Source: Herbaspirillum sp. LeCh32-8 (GTDB lineage: Bacteria; Pseudomonadota; Gammaproteobacteria; Burkholderiales; Burkholderiaceae_D). From it: a DNA stretch of 64,000 bases. How positions within the stretch are numbered: the first letter of the stretch is position 1; every line of letters begins with the position of its first letter. Both the position numbers and the translations under genes were made by a program. Location: positions 106,748-170,747 of the forward strand of contig NZ_JAGIPZ010000011.1 in the NCBI RefSeq assembly GCF_017814915.1. Direction: 5' to 3'. A model generated the notes under the pieces. It worked only from the letters and a program-made list of their open reading frames with translations. It ran no database searches and was not told the origin of the DNA. Shown here in pieces: positions 28,953-36,957 of the stretch.

Positions 28953-29546
28953 TCAGGACAGCAGCAGCTTGATGTCGTGCGCCAGCGTCTGCGGCCCTTG
29001 GCCGTGCTTGACGAACAGGCGGATGTGACCGGCCGGGTCGAACACATAGCTGCCGGCGGTGTGGTCCATGGTGTAGCTGCCCGGCTGCTTGCCCGGCACC
29101 TTCTGGTAAAACACCTTGAATTCCTTGGCGACCTTCTCGGTCTGCGCCAGGTCGCCGCGCAAGCCCAGGAAGCGCTTGTCGAAGGCCGGCACGTATTGCG
29201 ACAGGATCTCCTGGGTATCGCGTTCAGGATCAACGGTGACAAACAGCACCTGCACGCGGTCGGCATCCGGGCCCAGCTCCTTCATGACGTTGGCCATCTC
29301 GACCATGGTGGTCGGGCAGACGTCCGGGCACTGGGTGTAACCGAAGAAGATCACCACCACCTTGCCCTTGAAGTCGGACAGCGTTCGCGGCTTGCCGGTA
29401 TGGTCGGTCAGAGCGAAGTCCTTGGCATAGTCGAGGCCGGTGACGTCGGTGTTGTTGAACTTCAGCTCCGGCTTGGAGGGACCGCAGGCGGCCAGCAAGG
29501 CGGCGCTGCCGGCCAGCAGCAGCGCAGTAAAAAGTCTTCTCTTCAT
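28953..29546 (-). CDS. SCO1/SenC copper chaperone lipoprotein
   Basis: SCO proteins deliver copper to the CuA site of cytochrome c oxidase or reduce its cysteines. The protein is 197 residues from ATG 29546. It has a lipobox LLAAC with lipidated Cys21 and a thioredoxin fold with the metal-binding CPDVC (Cys73/Cys77), and the third ligand His162 is in TMDHTAGS. A longer ORF to 29630 runs into ctaB and is rejected. It is the last gene of the ctaA-ctaB-sco run, 4 bp after ctaB. Confidence 0.94.
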   Translation of the reverse strand: MKRRLFTALLLAGSAALLAACGPSKPELKFNNTDVTGLDYAKDFALTDHTGKPRTLSDFKGKVVVIFFGYTQCPDVCPTTMVEMANVMKELGPDADRVQVLFVTVDPERDTQEILSQYVPAFDKRFLGLRGDLAQTEKVAKEFKVFYQKVPGKQPGSYTMDHTAGSYVFDPAGHIRLFVKHGQGPQTLAHDIKLLLS

Positions 29547-29550
29547 CGGG

Positions 29551-30444
29551 TCAGAAAGTCCGGAACAGGAAGTAGTGGTCGACCAGCAGCACCGCAAACA
29601 GGATCGACAGGTAGACGATCGAGAAGGCAAAGGCGCGGCGCGCGATCAGGTCGGTGTAATGGCGGTAGATCTGCCACGAATACCAGAAGAAGATCGCGCC
29701 CAGCACGATGGCCGTGCCCAGATAGATCAGGCCGCTCATGCCGATGGCAAAGGGCAGCATGCTGGTGGCCAGCAGCGCGATCGTGTACATCAGGATATGC
29801 AGCTTGGTCACGTCCATGCCGTGCGTAATGGGCAGCATGGGCAGGCCCGATTTTGCGTAGTCGTCACGGCGGTACATGGCCAGCGCCCAGAAGTGCGGCG
29901 GGGTCCAGATGAAGATGATCATGACCAGCACCCAGGCCTGCATCGGCACGTCGTTGGCCACCGCGGCCCAACCCAGCGCCGGCGGCATGGCGCCGGCCAG
30001 ACCGCCGATGACGATGTTCTGCGACGTCGCCGGCTTCAGGATGATGGTGTAGATGATGGCGTAGCCGACGAAGGTGGCGAAGGTCAGCCACATCGTGAGC
30101 GGATTGACCAGGTTGTAGAGCACCCACATGCCCAGGCCGCCGATCACGCCGGAGAACACCAGCGTCTGCGCGACGGAGATTTCACCTCGCGCCAGCGGGC
30201 GACGGGCGGTGCGGGCCATGCGCGAATCGATCTCGCGCTCGACCAGGCAATTGATCGCGAACGCAGCGCCGGCCAACAGCCAGATGCCCAGCGTGCCGAA
30301 CACCACTTTGTGCCAATCAGGCAACTCCGGGGTGGACAAGAACATGCCGATCACGGCGCAGAACACGGCCAGCTGCGTCACGCGCGGCTTGGTCAGTGCC
30401 CAGTACTGGGCGATGCGGTTGGGTTGGGCGGTCAATGTGGTCAT
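29551..30444 (-). CDS. ctaB: Protoheme IX farnesyltransferase CtaB (heme O synthase)
   Basis: CtaB adds a farnesyl group to heme B, giving heme O, the precursor of heme A for the oxidase. The 297-residue UbiA-family membrane protein has the two prenyltransferase aspartate-rich motifs: [20 protein letters not shown] and the loop around [15 protein letters not shown]. About eight hydrophobic helices are present. It lies 1 bp from ctaA, the next enzyme in the pathway (heme A synthase), so the two are clearly co-expressed. Confidence 0.96.
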   Translation of the reverse strand: MTTLTAQPNRIAQYWALTKPRVTQLAVFCAVIGMFLSTPELPDWHKVVFGTLGIWLLAGAAFAINCLVEREIDSRMARTARRPLARGEISVAQTLVFSGVIGGLGMWVLYNLVNPLTMWLTFATFVGYAIIYTIILKPATSQNIVIGGLAGAMPPALGWAAVANDVPMQAWVLVMIIFIWTPPHFWALAMYRRDDYAKSGLPMLPITHGMDVTKLHILMYTIALLATSMLPFAIGMSGLIYLGTAIVLGAIFFWYSWQIYRHYTDLIARRAFAFSIVYLSILFAVLLVDHYFLFRTF

Positions 30445-30445
30445 G

Positions 30446-31576
30446 TCAGGTCACTGGCTGTGCGGCGGCTTGTGGAGAAGCGCTGGCAATGCCTGCGGGA
30501 GCGTAGCGAGTCTTGTAGTTTAACATGACCAGCAGCAGGACCAGCAGGGCGGCGCCGCCATTGTGCACCACAGCAATCGCCAACGGCCAGTTCAGGTAGA
30601 TCGTCGCCAGGCCGGTACAGAGCTGCAACGCCACCACGATCAGCAACCAGCGACCGGTCTTGCGCAGGCCGCCGTCGCGCAGCGCCTTGTGTGCCAGCCA
30701 TACAACATACAAGATCACGACAAAGGCGAAACTGCGGTGCACCCAGTGAATCGCCGTGAGCGCCTGGAACGGAAGGAAATCGCCGGCGGCGGTCATGCCG
30801 AGGTGACGCCACAGGGTGAAGCCATGCTCGAAATCCATGTCCGGCACCAGCTTGCCGTCGCACAGCGGAAAATCGGTACAGGCCAGCGCCGCATAGTTGG
30901 TACTGACCCAGCCGCCGAGGGCGATCTGCAGCGTCAGCAGCGCCAGGCCTATGGTGGCCGGCCACACCAGTGCCCTGCCCGATGCCACCGGCAGATGCGG
31001 GTTGTGACGCGCATACAGCCACGCCAGCATGGCCAACAGCGTCAGCCCCAGCAGCAGGTGGATGGTGACGATGACCGGCTGCAGCTTCATGGTCACGGTC
31101 CAGGCGCCGAACGCGCCCTGCAGGCAGACGAAGCCCAGCAAGGCCGTCGCGAACCAGGGACGGTACTGTTGCTCGGTCTTGCCCGAGCGGATCCAGCGGC
31201 GCCATGCCAGCACCATCAGCACGATGATCAGCACGCCCACCGCCATGGCGAAGTAACGGTGCGTCATCTCGATCCAGGCCTTGCTCCAGGTCACCGGCCC
31301 GCTGGGCATGGCTTCCTGCGCGGCATTGATGTGCTCATGCGCCAGCAGCGGATTGGAGCGGTTGTAGCAGCCCGGCCAGTCAGGGCAACCCAGGCCGGAG
31401 TCGGTCAGCCGGGTGAAGGCGCCGAACATGATCAGGTCGAAGGTGAAGAACATCGTCACCCCCACCAGCTTGCGGTATTTGTTGTCGAAGCCCTTGGCCC
31501 GCCATACGAAATAAAGCGGGATCAGCGCCACCAAAAGGCCGGTCAGGCCCAGTTCAATCAACGTTATTGCATTCAT
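30446..31576 (-). CDS. ctaA: Heme A synthase CtaA (COX15 type)
   Basis: CtaA oxidises heme O to heme A. The 376-residue membrane protein has eight predicted helices in two four-helix halves. Haem-ligand histidines occur in [29 protein letters not shown] and WVHRSFAF. The [19 protein letters not shown] loop is the family hallmark and carries the conserved cysteine pair. It is 28 bp downstream of the SCO-like gene and 1 bp upstream of ctaB. Confidence 0.96.
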   Translation of the reverse strand: MNAITLIELGLTGLLVALIPLYFVWRAKGFDNKYRKLVGVTMFFTFDLIMFGAFTRLTDSGLGCPDWPGCYNRSNPLLAHEHINAAQEAMPSGPVTWSKAWIEMTHRYFAMAVGVLIIVLMVLAWRRWIRSGKTEQQYRPWFATALLGFVCLQGAFGAWTVTMKLQPVIVTIHLLLGLTLLAMLAWLYARHNPHLPVASGRALVWPATIGLALLTLQIALGGWVSTNYAALACTDFPLCDGKLVPDMDFEHGFTLWRHLGMTAAGDFLPFQALTAIHWVHRSFAFVVILYVVWLAHKALRDGGLRKTGRWLLIVVALQLCTGLATIYLNWPLAIAVVHNGGAALLVLLLVMLNYKTRYAPAGIASASPQAAAQPVT

Positions 31577-31604
31577 CTGGTATCAAACACGCGCCGTTGC
31601 GCGC

Positions 31605-32246
31605 TCAGCCGATGGCCGAGGCGCGCAGCAGCTTGGAAATGTCCTTTTTCATCTTGCCCGGGTCGGGCTCCTTGGGGAAACGCATCATCAGGTTGCCCAG
31701 CGGATCGATCAGGAAGATGTGATCCTCCACCGAGGTCCCCTGCTCCACCGGCAGCCAGGCCTTCAACTTGGCGGCGTCCACCCGCAGCATGTCGGTGCCG
31801 TCGTATTCGCGCATGAGGGTGGTGTCCAGCGGCGCTTTGTCGGTCACCAGCCACACACGCTCGACGCGTTCCATCTCCTTGCCCTGCATCAGCCGCAGCT
31901 GGCGCATGGTAAAGAGCTTGTTGCGGCAGGCCGCAGCACAATCGCCGCCGTCCACCTGCAGCATGATCCACTTGCCTTTGTAGTCGCCCAGCCCGGCCTG
32001 GCCGCCGTCGAGCGCGCTGGTGCCGAGGTCGGGAATCGGATACTGGCGCGGATCGATCAGCGCGCCGTAGTTGTTGCGGCTCTCCGGCTTGATCACGTAG
32101 TAGGTGAAGTACGACGCGATCATCGGCGCTGCGCACACGGCCACCACCGCCAACATTTTCCAGCGGCCCAGTCGACGACGCTTCTGGTCGGCTGCGACCT
32201 CGCTTGCGGACTTTGCGGCTAAGCCGCCTGCATCAGTTTTTGTCAT
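31605..32246 (-). CDS. SCO-like thioredoxin-fold membrane protein of the cox cluster
   Basis: This 213-residue protein (ATG 32246) has one N-terminal membrane anchor (MLAVVAVCAAPMIASYFTYYV) and a periplasmic thioredoxin-like domain. A CxxxC motif, GGDCAAACRNKL, is in the position of the SCO CxxxC. HIFLIDPLGNLMMRFP resembles the late SCO strand, but the third ligand His is not evident. It overlaps SURF1 by 14 bp and precedes ctaA by 28 bp. It is probably an oxidase assembly factor, either a disulfide reductase or a copper carrier. Confidence 0.82.
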   Translation of the reverse strand: MTKTDAGGLAAKSASEVAADQKRRRLGRWKMLAVVAVCAAPMIASYFTYYVIKPESRNNYGALIDPRQYPIPDLGTSALDGGQAGLGDYKGKWIMLQVDGGDCAAACRNKLFTMRQLRLMQGKEMERVERVWLVTDKAPLDTTLMREYDGTDMLRVDAAKLKAWLPVEQGTSVEDHIFLIDPLGNLMMRFPKEPDPGKMKKDISKLLRASAIG

Positions 32247-32958
32247 TGCGCCCACGTCTGAATCCCGTGACAAGAAAAAATACGATCGCCATCGCCGCCA
32301 TGGCGTACCACTGCACCGCGTAGCCGCGGTGGCGGTCGATGCCCAGCGACGGCGCCGGCCAGTCGCGCGCCAAGCCGTCGTCGACGCCGGAAGGCGCCGC
32401 ACGCAGCTCCACCACGTAGGGCGCCAGCGGCAAGCCGCTGGCCGCGGCCAGCGCGACGAGGTCGAGATTTTGCAGGATCGCGCCCGGCCTGGGCACATCG
32501 GCCTGGCCCAGCTGCAGCACGTGCCCGGCATCACGGCGCAATACGCCGTCGATACGCGTCATCCCTTGCGGCAGCGGCGGTTGCGGCACCCTGGTGCGTT
32601 CGGCCGCATCGCGCGGCGCCCAGCCGCGCGCAACCATCACCACCTGCTGCGCGCCCGCTATTTTAAACGCGGTCAGCACATGGAAGCCGACGGCGCCCTC
32701 GTGCGGGCGGTTTTCCAGGTAAAGCGTCCATTGCGGGAGGAACTCGCCCTCCAGCAGCACATGGCGAAATTCCTGGTCGTCGGCGCCGGAGGGCAGCACG
32801 CGCAGCGGCTGCTCCTTGGCGCGCGCCTCCATGCGGTGCTGGATGCCCAGCTTCTCTTCGGCACGGTGCGTCTGCCACTGTCCCAGGATGATGCCGGCGG
32901 CCGCCACCGCCATGGTGGCGCACATCGGGATCCAGCGAAATCGAAATCGGATCGGCAT
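32233..32958 (-). CDS. SURF1 family cytochrome oxidase biogenesis protein
   Basis: SURF1/Shy1 proteins help insert haem A into oxidase subunit I. The 241-residue protein has the two-helix SURF1 layout: an N-terminal helix (MCATMAVAAAGIILGQWQ) and a C-terminal helix (YAMAAMAIVFFLVTGF), enclosing a periplasmic domain. Family marks are ENRPHEGAVGFHVLTAF and VMVARGWAPRD in the middle and HRGYAVQWYAMA before the last helix. It starts the minus-strand assembly run SURF1-SCO-like-ctaA-ctaB-sco1 and diverges from the DUF2909 gene. Confidence 0.92.
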   Translation of the reverse strand: MPIRFRFRWIPMCATMAVAAAGIILGQWQTHRAEEKLGIQHRMEARAKEQPLRVLPSGADDQEFRHVLLEGEFLPQWTLYLENRPHEGAVGFHVLTAFKIAGAQQVVMVARGWAPRDAAERTRVPQPPLPQGMTRIDGVLRRDAGHVLQLGQADVPRPGAILQNLDLVALAAASGLPLAPYVVELRAAPSGVDDGLARDWPAPSLGIDRHRGYAVQWYAMAAMAIVFFLVTGFRRGRNDKN

Positions 32959-33056
32959 TCAGGCCCTAGCGCATTACAATGAATGAATAATATTTTGAAC
33001 AGCCGCCCGGGCCAGACCCCGGAACCAGCGGCAGGAGACACAGGGATTCTACCCGT

Positions 33057-33257
33057 ATGAAAATCGTCGTCGCGATCGCGTTCATTCTCATCCTCGCCAG
33101 CCTCGCCTCCGCGCTGATCTTCCTGATGCGCGACAAGGGCAAGAGCAACCGCACCGTGCAGGCGCTGACCTTGCGCGTAGGCTTCTCGGTGGCGCTGTTC
33201 CTGCTGATCCTGCTGAGCTACAAGCTGGGCTGGATACAGCCGACCGGAATCCGCTGA
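33057..33257 (+). CDS. DUF2909-type twin-transmembrane protein
   Basis: This 66-residue protein has two membrane helices (VVAIAFILILASLASALIF and VGFSVALFLLILLSYKLGW) joined by a short basic loop (RDKGKSNRTVQALTLR). This matches small twin-transmembrane proteins (DUF2909) found in betaproteobacterial cytochrome oxidase clusters. It is the only plus-strand gene inside the cox region, placed between SURF1 and ctaE. Function is unknown; oxidase assembly or stability is a contextual guess. A strong terminator follows 25 bp after its stop. Confidence 0.85.
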   Translation: MKIVVAIAFILILASLASALIFLMRDKGKSNRTVQALTLRVGFSVALFLLILLSYKLGWIQPTGIR

Positions 33258-33282
33258 GCTTCAAGCCGGCGATCCTGCGCAT

Positions 33283-33311
33283 AAAAAAGCCGCACCCGGG
33301 TGCGGCTTTTT
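33283..33311. terminator. Bidirectional terminator between DUF2909 gene and ctaE
   Basis: AAAAAGCCGCACCC and its exact complement form a 14-bp perfect palindrome with A and T runs on both sides. It can end the plus-strand DUF2909 transcript and the minus-strand ctaC-ctaE transcript. Confidence 0.9.
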
Positions 33312-33331
33312 CGCTGATGGGCAGCCCGGCG

Positions 33332-34198
33332 TTACAGCCAGTACACCACCACATACAGGCCCAGCCACACCACGTCCACGAAGTGCCAGTACCAGGCCGC
33401 GCCCTCGAAGGCGAAGTGATGGGTCGGGGTGAAGTGGCCGCGCAGCACGCGATACAGCACCACCGACAACATGATCGCGCCCATGGTCACGTGGAAGCCG
33501 TGGAAACCGGTCAGCATGAAGAAGGTGGAGCCGTAGATGCCGGAGGTCAGCTTCAGGTTCAGCTCGGTATAGGCGTGGATGTATTCATACGCCTGGAAGC
33601 CCATGAAGATCGCGCCCAGCAGGATGGTCAGGAACAGCCACACCGCAGTCTGCGTGCGATGGCCGGCGCGTATGGCATGGTGCGAGATGGTCAGCGTCAC
33701 GCCCGAGGTCAGCAGCAACAGCGTGTTGATGGTCGGGATCGGGAACGGCCCCATTGTGGTGAAGCTCTCCACCGTGCCGGCCGGGCCGACGCCGCCCCAG
33801 TGCGCCGAGAAGTCTGGCCAGATGACCTTGTGGTCAAGGTCGGCCAGCCACGGCATGGTGATGCTGCGGGCGTAGAACAATGCGCCGAAGAAGGCGGCGA
33901 AGAACATCACCTCCGAGAAGATGAACCAGCTCATGCTCCAGCGGTAGGAAAGGTCGATGTTCTCGCCGTAGAGGCCGGACTCGGACTCCTTGATGGCGTC
34001 GCCAAACCAGTAGTACAGCACCACCAGCACCATCAGGATGCCGAAGATGTTGACATAGGGCGCCCACGACGCGCCGTTGACCCAGGCCGATGCGCCGATC
34101 ATGGTGATGAGCATCGAGATGCCCGCCATCATCGGCCAGCGCGACGGTCCCGGTACGAAGTAGTGCGGCGCCTTGGCGTGTTGAGAACTCATTTCCAT
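33332..34198 (-). CDS. ctaE: Cytochrome c oxidase subunit III
   Basis: Subunit III stabilises the oxidase core and proton uptake. The 288-residue protein has the seven-helix CoxC layout with FIFSEVMFFAAFFGALFYAR, MGFQAYEYIHAYTEL and LTGFHGFHVTMGAIML, and ends HFVDVVWLGLYVVVYW, all subunit III signatures. An alternative ATG two codons in (34192) is possible. It is the last gene of the ctaC-ctaD-ctaG-ctaE transcript and is preceded by an unusual 142-bp CA-rich leader. Confidence 0.96.
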   Translation of the reverse strand: MEMSSQHAKAPHYFVPGPSRWPMMAGISMLITMIGASAWVNGASWAPYVNIFGILMVLVVLYYWFGDAIKESESGLYGENIDLSYRWSMSWFIFSEVMFFAAFFGALFYARSITMPWLADLDHKVIWPDFSAHWGGVGPAGTVESFTTMGPFPIPTINTLLLLTSGVTLTISHHAIRAGHRTQTAVWLFLTILLGAIFMGFQAYEYIHAYTELNLKLTSGIYGSTFFMLTGFHGFHVTMGAIMLSVVLYRVLRGHFTPTHHFAFEGAAWYWHFVDVVWLGLYVVVYWL

Positions 34199-34214
34199 CT
34201 CCCGATACGAAATT

Positions 34215-34330
34215 CAGTGTTGGCCGTTGTTTGTTGTCAGCTGCTTGCTGTTGCCTGCTTGTTCTTGCCTGTTCGTTGCTGCCGATCGCCGTTGGTCGTC
34301 GTCAGTCGCTACCGTCAGATTGCTTGATGC
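34215..34330 (-). repeat. Low-complexity CA-rich leader of ctaE
   Basis: On the plus strand this stretch is a series of imperfect TTGCTG, TTGCCTG and TTGTT units; on the coding strand it is a C/A-rich run with almost no U. It carries no SD until close to ctaE. It may be slippage-derived spacer or an unstructured RNA leader. Confidence 0.45.
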
Positions 34331-34340
34331 CCCACTCGCG

Positions 34341-34577
34341 CTACCCGCCCGCCGCGTTCGCCACCACCAGCCGCACGATGGTCACCAGCACCGCCACGAA
34401 AATCGCCGCGCCCAGCACGCCGGCGATGATCACGTGCACCGGGTTCAGCCTGGCAGCGTCCGACTCATAGTCGCGCCGCTTGCGCACGCCGAAGAAGGAC
34501 CAGAACACCGCCTTCATCGTCGCCCCGAACGAGGCCTTGCGCTGCGACGCCTGCTTCAGGTCTTCCGTCAAAGCCAT
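34341..34577 (-). CDS. DUF2970 single-span membrane protein
   Basis: This 78-residue protein has a soluble basic N-terminal half (ASFGATMKAVFWSFFGVRKR) and one membrane helix (VIIAGVLGAAIFVAVLVTIV). The pattern matches DUF2970 proteins found between ctaG and ctaE in many betaproteobacteria. Function is unknown; conservation of position suggests a role in oxidase assembly or as an accessory subunit. It lies 29 bp after ctaG. Confidence 0.85.
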   Translation of the reverse strand: MALTEDLKQASQRKASFGATMKAVFWSFFGVRKRRDYESDAARLNPVHVIIAGVLGAAIFVAVLVTIVRLVVANAAGG

Positions 34578-34606
34578 CCTCCCCCGCCAGCCGGCGCTCA
34601 GCCTGT

Positions 34607-35173
34607 TCAGCCTTCTTTCTTGTCCTTGCCGCCGATCTCGAAGAAGGTGTACGACAGCGTGATGGTCGTCACATCCTTCGGCAGATTCGGATCAATGTAA
34701 AACACCACCGGCATCTGCTTGGCCTGGTTCGGCCCCAGCGTCTGCTGAGTGAAGCAGAAGCACTCGACCTTCTTGAAGAAGGCCGCCGACTGCTGCGGCG
34801 CATAACTGGGGATGGCCTGAGCGTCGACGTTGCGCGCCTGCGTATTCACGACCTCATACGTCACTTGGGTCATCTCGCCCGGATGCACCTTCATGCTCGA
34901 TACCGTCGGGCGGAAACGCCACGGCCCCTGCGCGTTGCCGTCGAACTCGATGGTGACCGTGCGCGTCTTGTCGACCTGGGTGTTGGCCGGCGCCTCTACC
35001 GTCGCGTCCTTGGGCGTGAGGAAGTTGACGCCCGTGACCTCGCAGATCTTGCGGTACACCGGAATCAGCGCATAGCCGAAGCCGAACATCAGCACCGCCA
35101 CCACCACCAGTTTGCGCAGCATCACGCGGTTCAGGCCGCGGCCTTCTCCTACTTCGCTGTCGTCGGCGCTCAT
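34607..35173 (-). CDS. ctaG: Cytochrome c oxidase copper assembly protein CtaG (Cox11)
   Basis: CtaG inserts copper into the CuB site of subunit I. The 188-residue protein has one N-terminal helix (LVVVAVLMFGFGYALIPVYR), a periplasmic beta-domain, and the copper-binding CFCFTQQTL motif near residue 140 (VECFCFTQQTL). KMPVVFYIDPNLP is also typical. Its ATG overlaps the stop of the 36-residue upstream gene (ATGA). Confidence 0.96.
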   Translation of the reverse strand: MSADDSEVGEGRGLNRVMLRKLVVVAVLMFGFGYALIPVYRKICEVTGVNFLTPKDATVEAPANTQVDKTRTVTIEFDGNAQGPWRFRPTVSSMKVHPGEMTQVTYEVVNTQARNVDAQAIPSYAPQQSAAFFKKVECFCFTQQTLGPNQAKQMPVVFYIDPNLPKDVTTITLSYTFFEIGGKDKKEG

Positions 35174-35280
35174 TGGGCGAACCAGATGCGGTTGATGAAG
35201 ATGCCGACGAAGAAGGCCAGCGCCACCAGTCCCAGCAGCAGGCCGGTTCTTACGTTGTTCGGTTTCTTGCGTTCAGGCAT
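35170..35280 (-). CDS. 36-residue single-span protein upstream of ctaG (cytochrome oxidase small assembly protein)
   Basis: A 36-codon ORF starts with ATG at 35280. It gives a basic N-terminus (MPERKKPNNVRTG), a single hydrophobic helix (LLLGLVALAFFVGIFI) and the tail NRIWFAQ. The stop overlaps the ctaG start (ATGA), and it begins 23 bp after ctaD, so the spacing strongly indicates a translated gene. Betaproteobacterial cox operons commonly carry such a tiny protein at this place, annotated as a small assembly protein. Its molecular role is unknown to me. Confidence 0.85.
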   Translation of the reverse strand: MPERKKPNNVRTGLLLGLVALAFFVGIFINRIWFAQ

Positions 35281-35303
35281 GGCAGATCCGTTCGATCACT
35301 TGA

Positions 35304-36938
35304 TTACTTCACCACCGGCGGTTCTTCGAAGGTGTGGAAAGGCGCCGGGCTGGGCACGGTCCATTCCAGGCCTTCCGCGCCTTCCCAGGGCTTGGCTTCG
35401 GCCTGCTTGCCGCCCTTGATCGACGGGATCACCACGCAGAACAGGAAGTACACCTGCGACAGGCCGAAACCGAAGGCGCCGATGGAGGCGATCATGTTGA
35501 AGTCGGTGAACTGCGCCGGGTAGTCCGCATAGCGGCGCGGCATGCCGGCCAGGCCCAGGAAGTGCATCGGGAAGAAGGTCACGTTGAAGGTGATCAGCGA
35601 GGCCCAGAAGTGGAACTTGCCGCGCCATTCGTTGTACATGTAACCGGTCCACTTCGGGCCCCAGTAGTAGTAGCCGGCGAACAGCGCAAACAGCGAACCG
35701 GCCACCAGCACGTAGTGGAAGTGGGCCACCACGTAGTAGGTGTCCTGCATCTGGATGTCGATCGGAGTCACCGCCAGAATCAGGCCGGTGAAGCCGCCCA
35801 TGGTGAACACGAAGATGAAGCCCACCGAGAACAGCATCGGGGTTTCAAAGGTCATCGAGCCGCGCCACATGGTAGCGATCCAGTTGAAGATCTTCACGCC
35901 GGTGGGCACCGCGATCAGCATGGTGGCGTACATGAAGAACAGCTGCGCCGTCACCGGCATGCCGGTGGTGAACATGTGGTGCGCCCAGACGATGAACGAG
36001 AGGATCGCGATCGAGGCGGTGGCGTACACCATCGAGGCATAGCCGAACAGCGGCTTGCGGGCAAAGGCCGGAATGATCTGCGAGACGATGCCGAAGGCCG
36101 GCAGAATCATGATGTAGACCTCGGGGTGGCCGAAGAACCAGAAGATGTGCTGGTACATCACCGGGTCGCCGCCGCCGGCGGCGTTGAAGAAGGAGGTGCC
36201 GAAGTGACGATCGGTCAGCGTCATGGTGATGGCGCCGGCCAGCACCGGCATCACGGCGATCAGCAGGTAGGCGGTGATCAGCCAGGTCCAGCAGAACATC
36301 GGCATCTTCATCAGCGTCATGCCGGGCGCGCGCATGTTGAGGATGGTGACGATGATGTTGATCGAGCCCATGATGGAAGAGGCGCCCATGATGTGCATGG
36401 CGAAGATGCCCATGTCCATGCCGGGGCCCATCTGGGTCGACAGCGGCGCATACAGCGTCCAGCCCGCGGCGGTGGCGCCGCCCGGCACCAGGAAGGAGCC
36501 AGCCAGCAGGAGCGCCGCCGGCGGCAGCAGCCAGAACGAGAAGTTGTTCATGCGCGCAAACGCCATGTCGGACGCGCCGATCTGCAGCGGGATCATCCAG
36601 TTGGCGAAGCCGACGAAGGCCGGCATGATCGCGCCGAACACCATCACCAGGCCGTGCATGGTAGTCAACTGGTTGAAGAACTCGGGGCGGAAGAACTGCA
36701 GGCCCGGGTGGAACAGCTCGGCGCGGATCAACAGCGCCAGCACGCCGCCGGAGAGCAGCATGGTGAACGAGAACCACAGGTAGAGCGTGCCGATGTCCTT
36801 GTGGTTGGTGGCGAACAGCCAGCGGCGCCAGCCGTGCGGGTGGTCGTGGTGGTCGTGCGCATGATCGTGGTCGTGCGCATCATCGTGCCCATGCGCGTGA
36901 TCGTGGTGATCAGGGGTGTGATCAACGGTGGTGGTCAT
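35304..36938 (-). CDS. ctaD: Cytochrome c oxidase subunit I with His-rich N-terminus
   Basis: Subunit I holds haem a and the haem a3-CuB site that reduces oxygen. The 544-residue protein has twelve predicted helices, with haem and CuB ligand histidines in TMHGLVMVFG, FGHPEVYIMILP and WAHHMFTTG (YHWW-type lysine/proton channel region nearby), and AHFHYVLVAGS near the end. The first 36 residues are extraordinary: 14 His and 9 Asp, likely a cytoplasmic metal-binding tail. It follows ctaC by 19 bp. Confidence 0.97.
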   Translation of the reverse strand: MTTTVDHTPDHHDHAHGHDDAHDHDHAHDHHDHPHGWRRWLFATNHKDIGTLYLWFSFTMLLSGGVLALLIRAELFHPGLQFFRPEFFNQLTTMHGLVMVFGAIMPAFVGFANWMIPLQIGASDMAFARMNNFSFWLLPPAALLLAGSFLVPGGATAAGWTLYAPLSTQMGPGMDMGIFAMHIMGASSIMGSINIIVTILNMRAPGMTLMKMPMFCWTWLITAYLLIAVMPVLAGAITMTLTDRHFGTSFFNAAGGGDPVMYQHIFWFFGHPEVYIMILPAFGIVSQIIPAFARKPLFGYASMVYATASIAILSFIVWAHHMFTTGMPVTAQLFFMYATMLIAVPTGVKIFNWIATMWRGSMTFETPMLFSVGFIFVFTMGGFTGLILAVTPIDIQMQDTYYVVAHFHYVLVAGSLFALFAGYYYWGPKWTGYMYNEWRGKFHFWASLITFNVTFFPMHFLGLAGMPRRYADYPAQFTDFNMIASIGAFGFGLSQVYFLFCVVIPSIKGGKQAEAKPWEGAEGLEWTVPSPAPFHTFEEPPVVK

Positions 36939-36957
36939 AGTCCTGTTCTCCAGTCGA

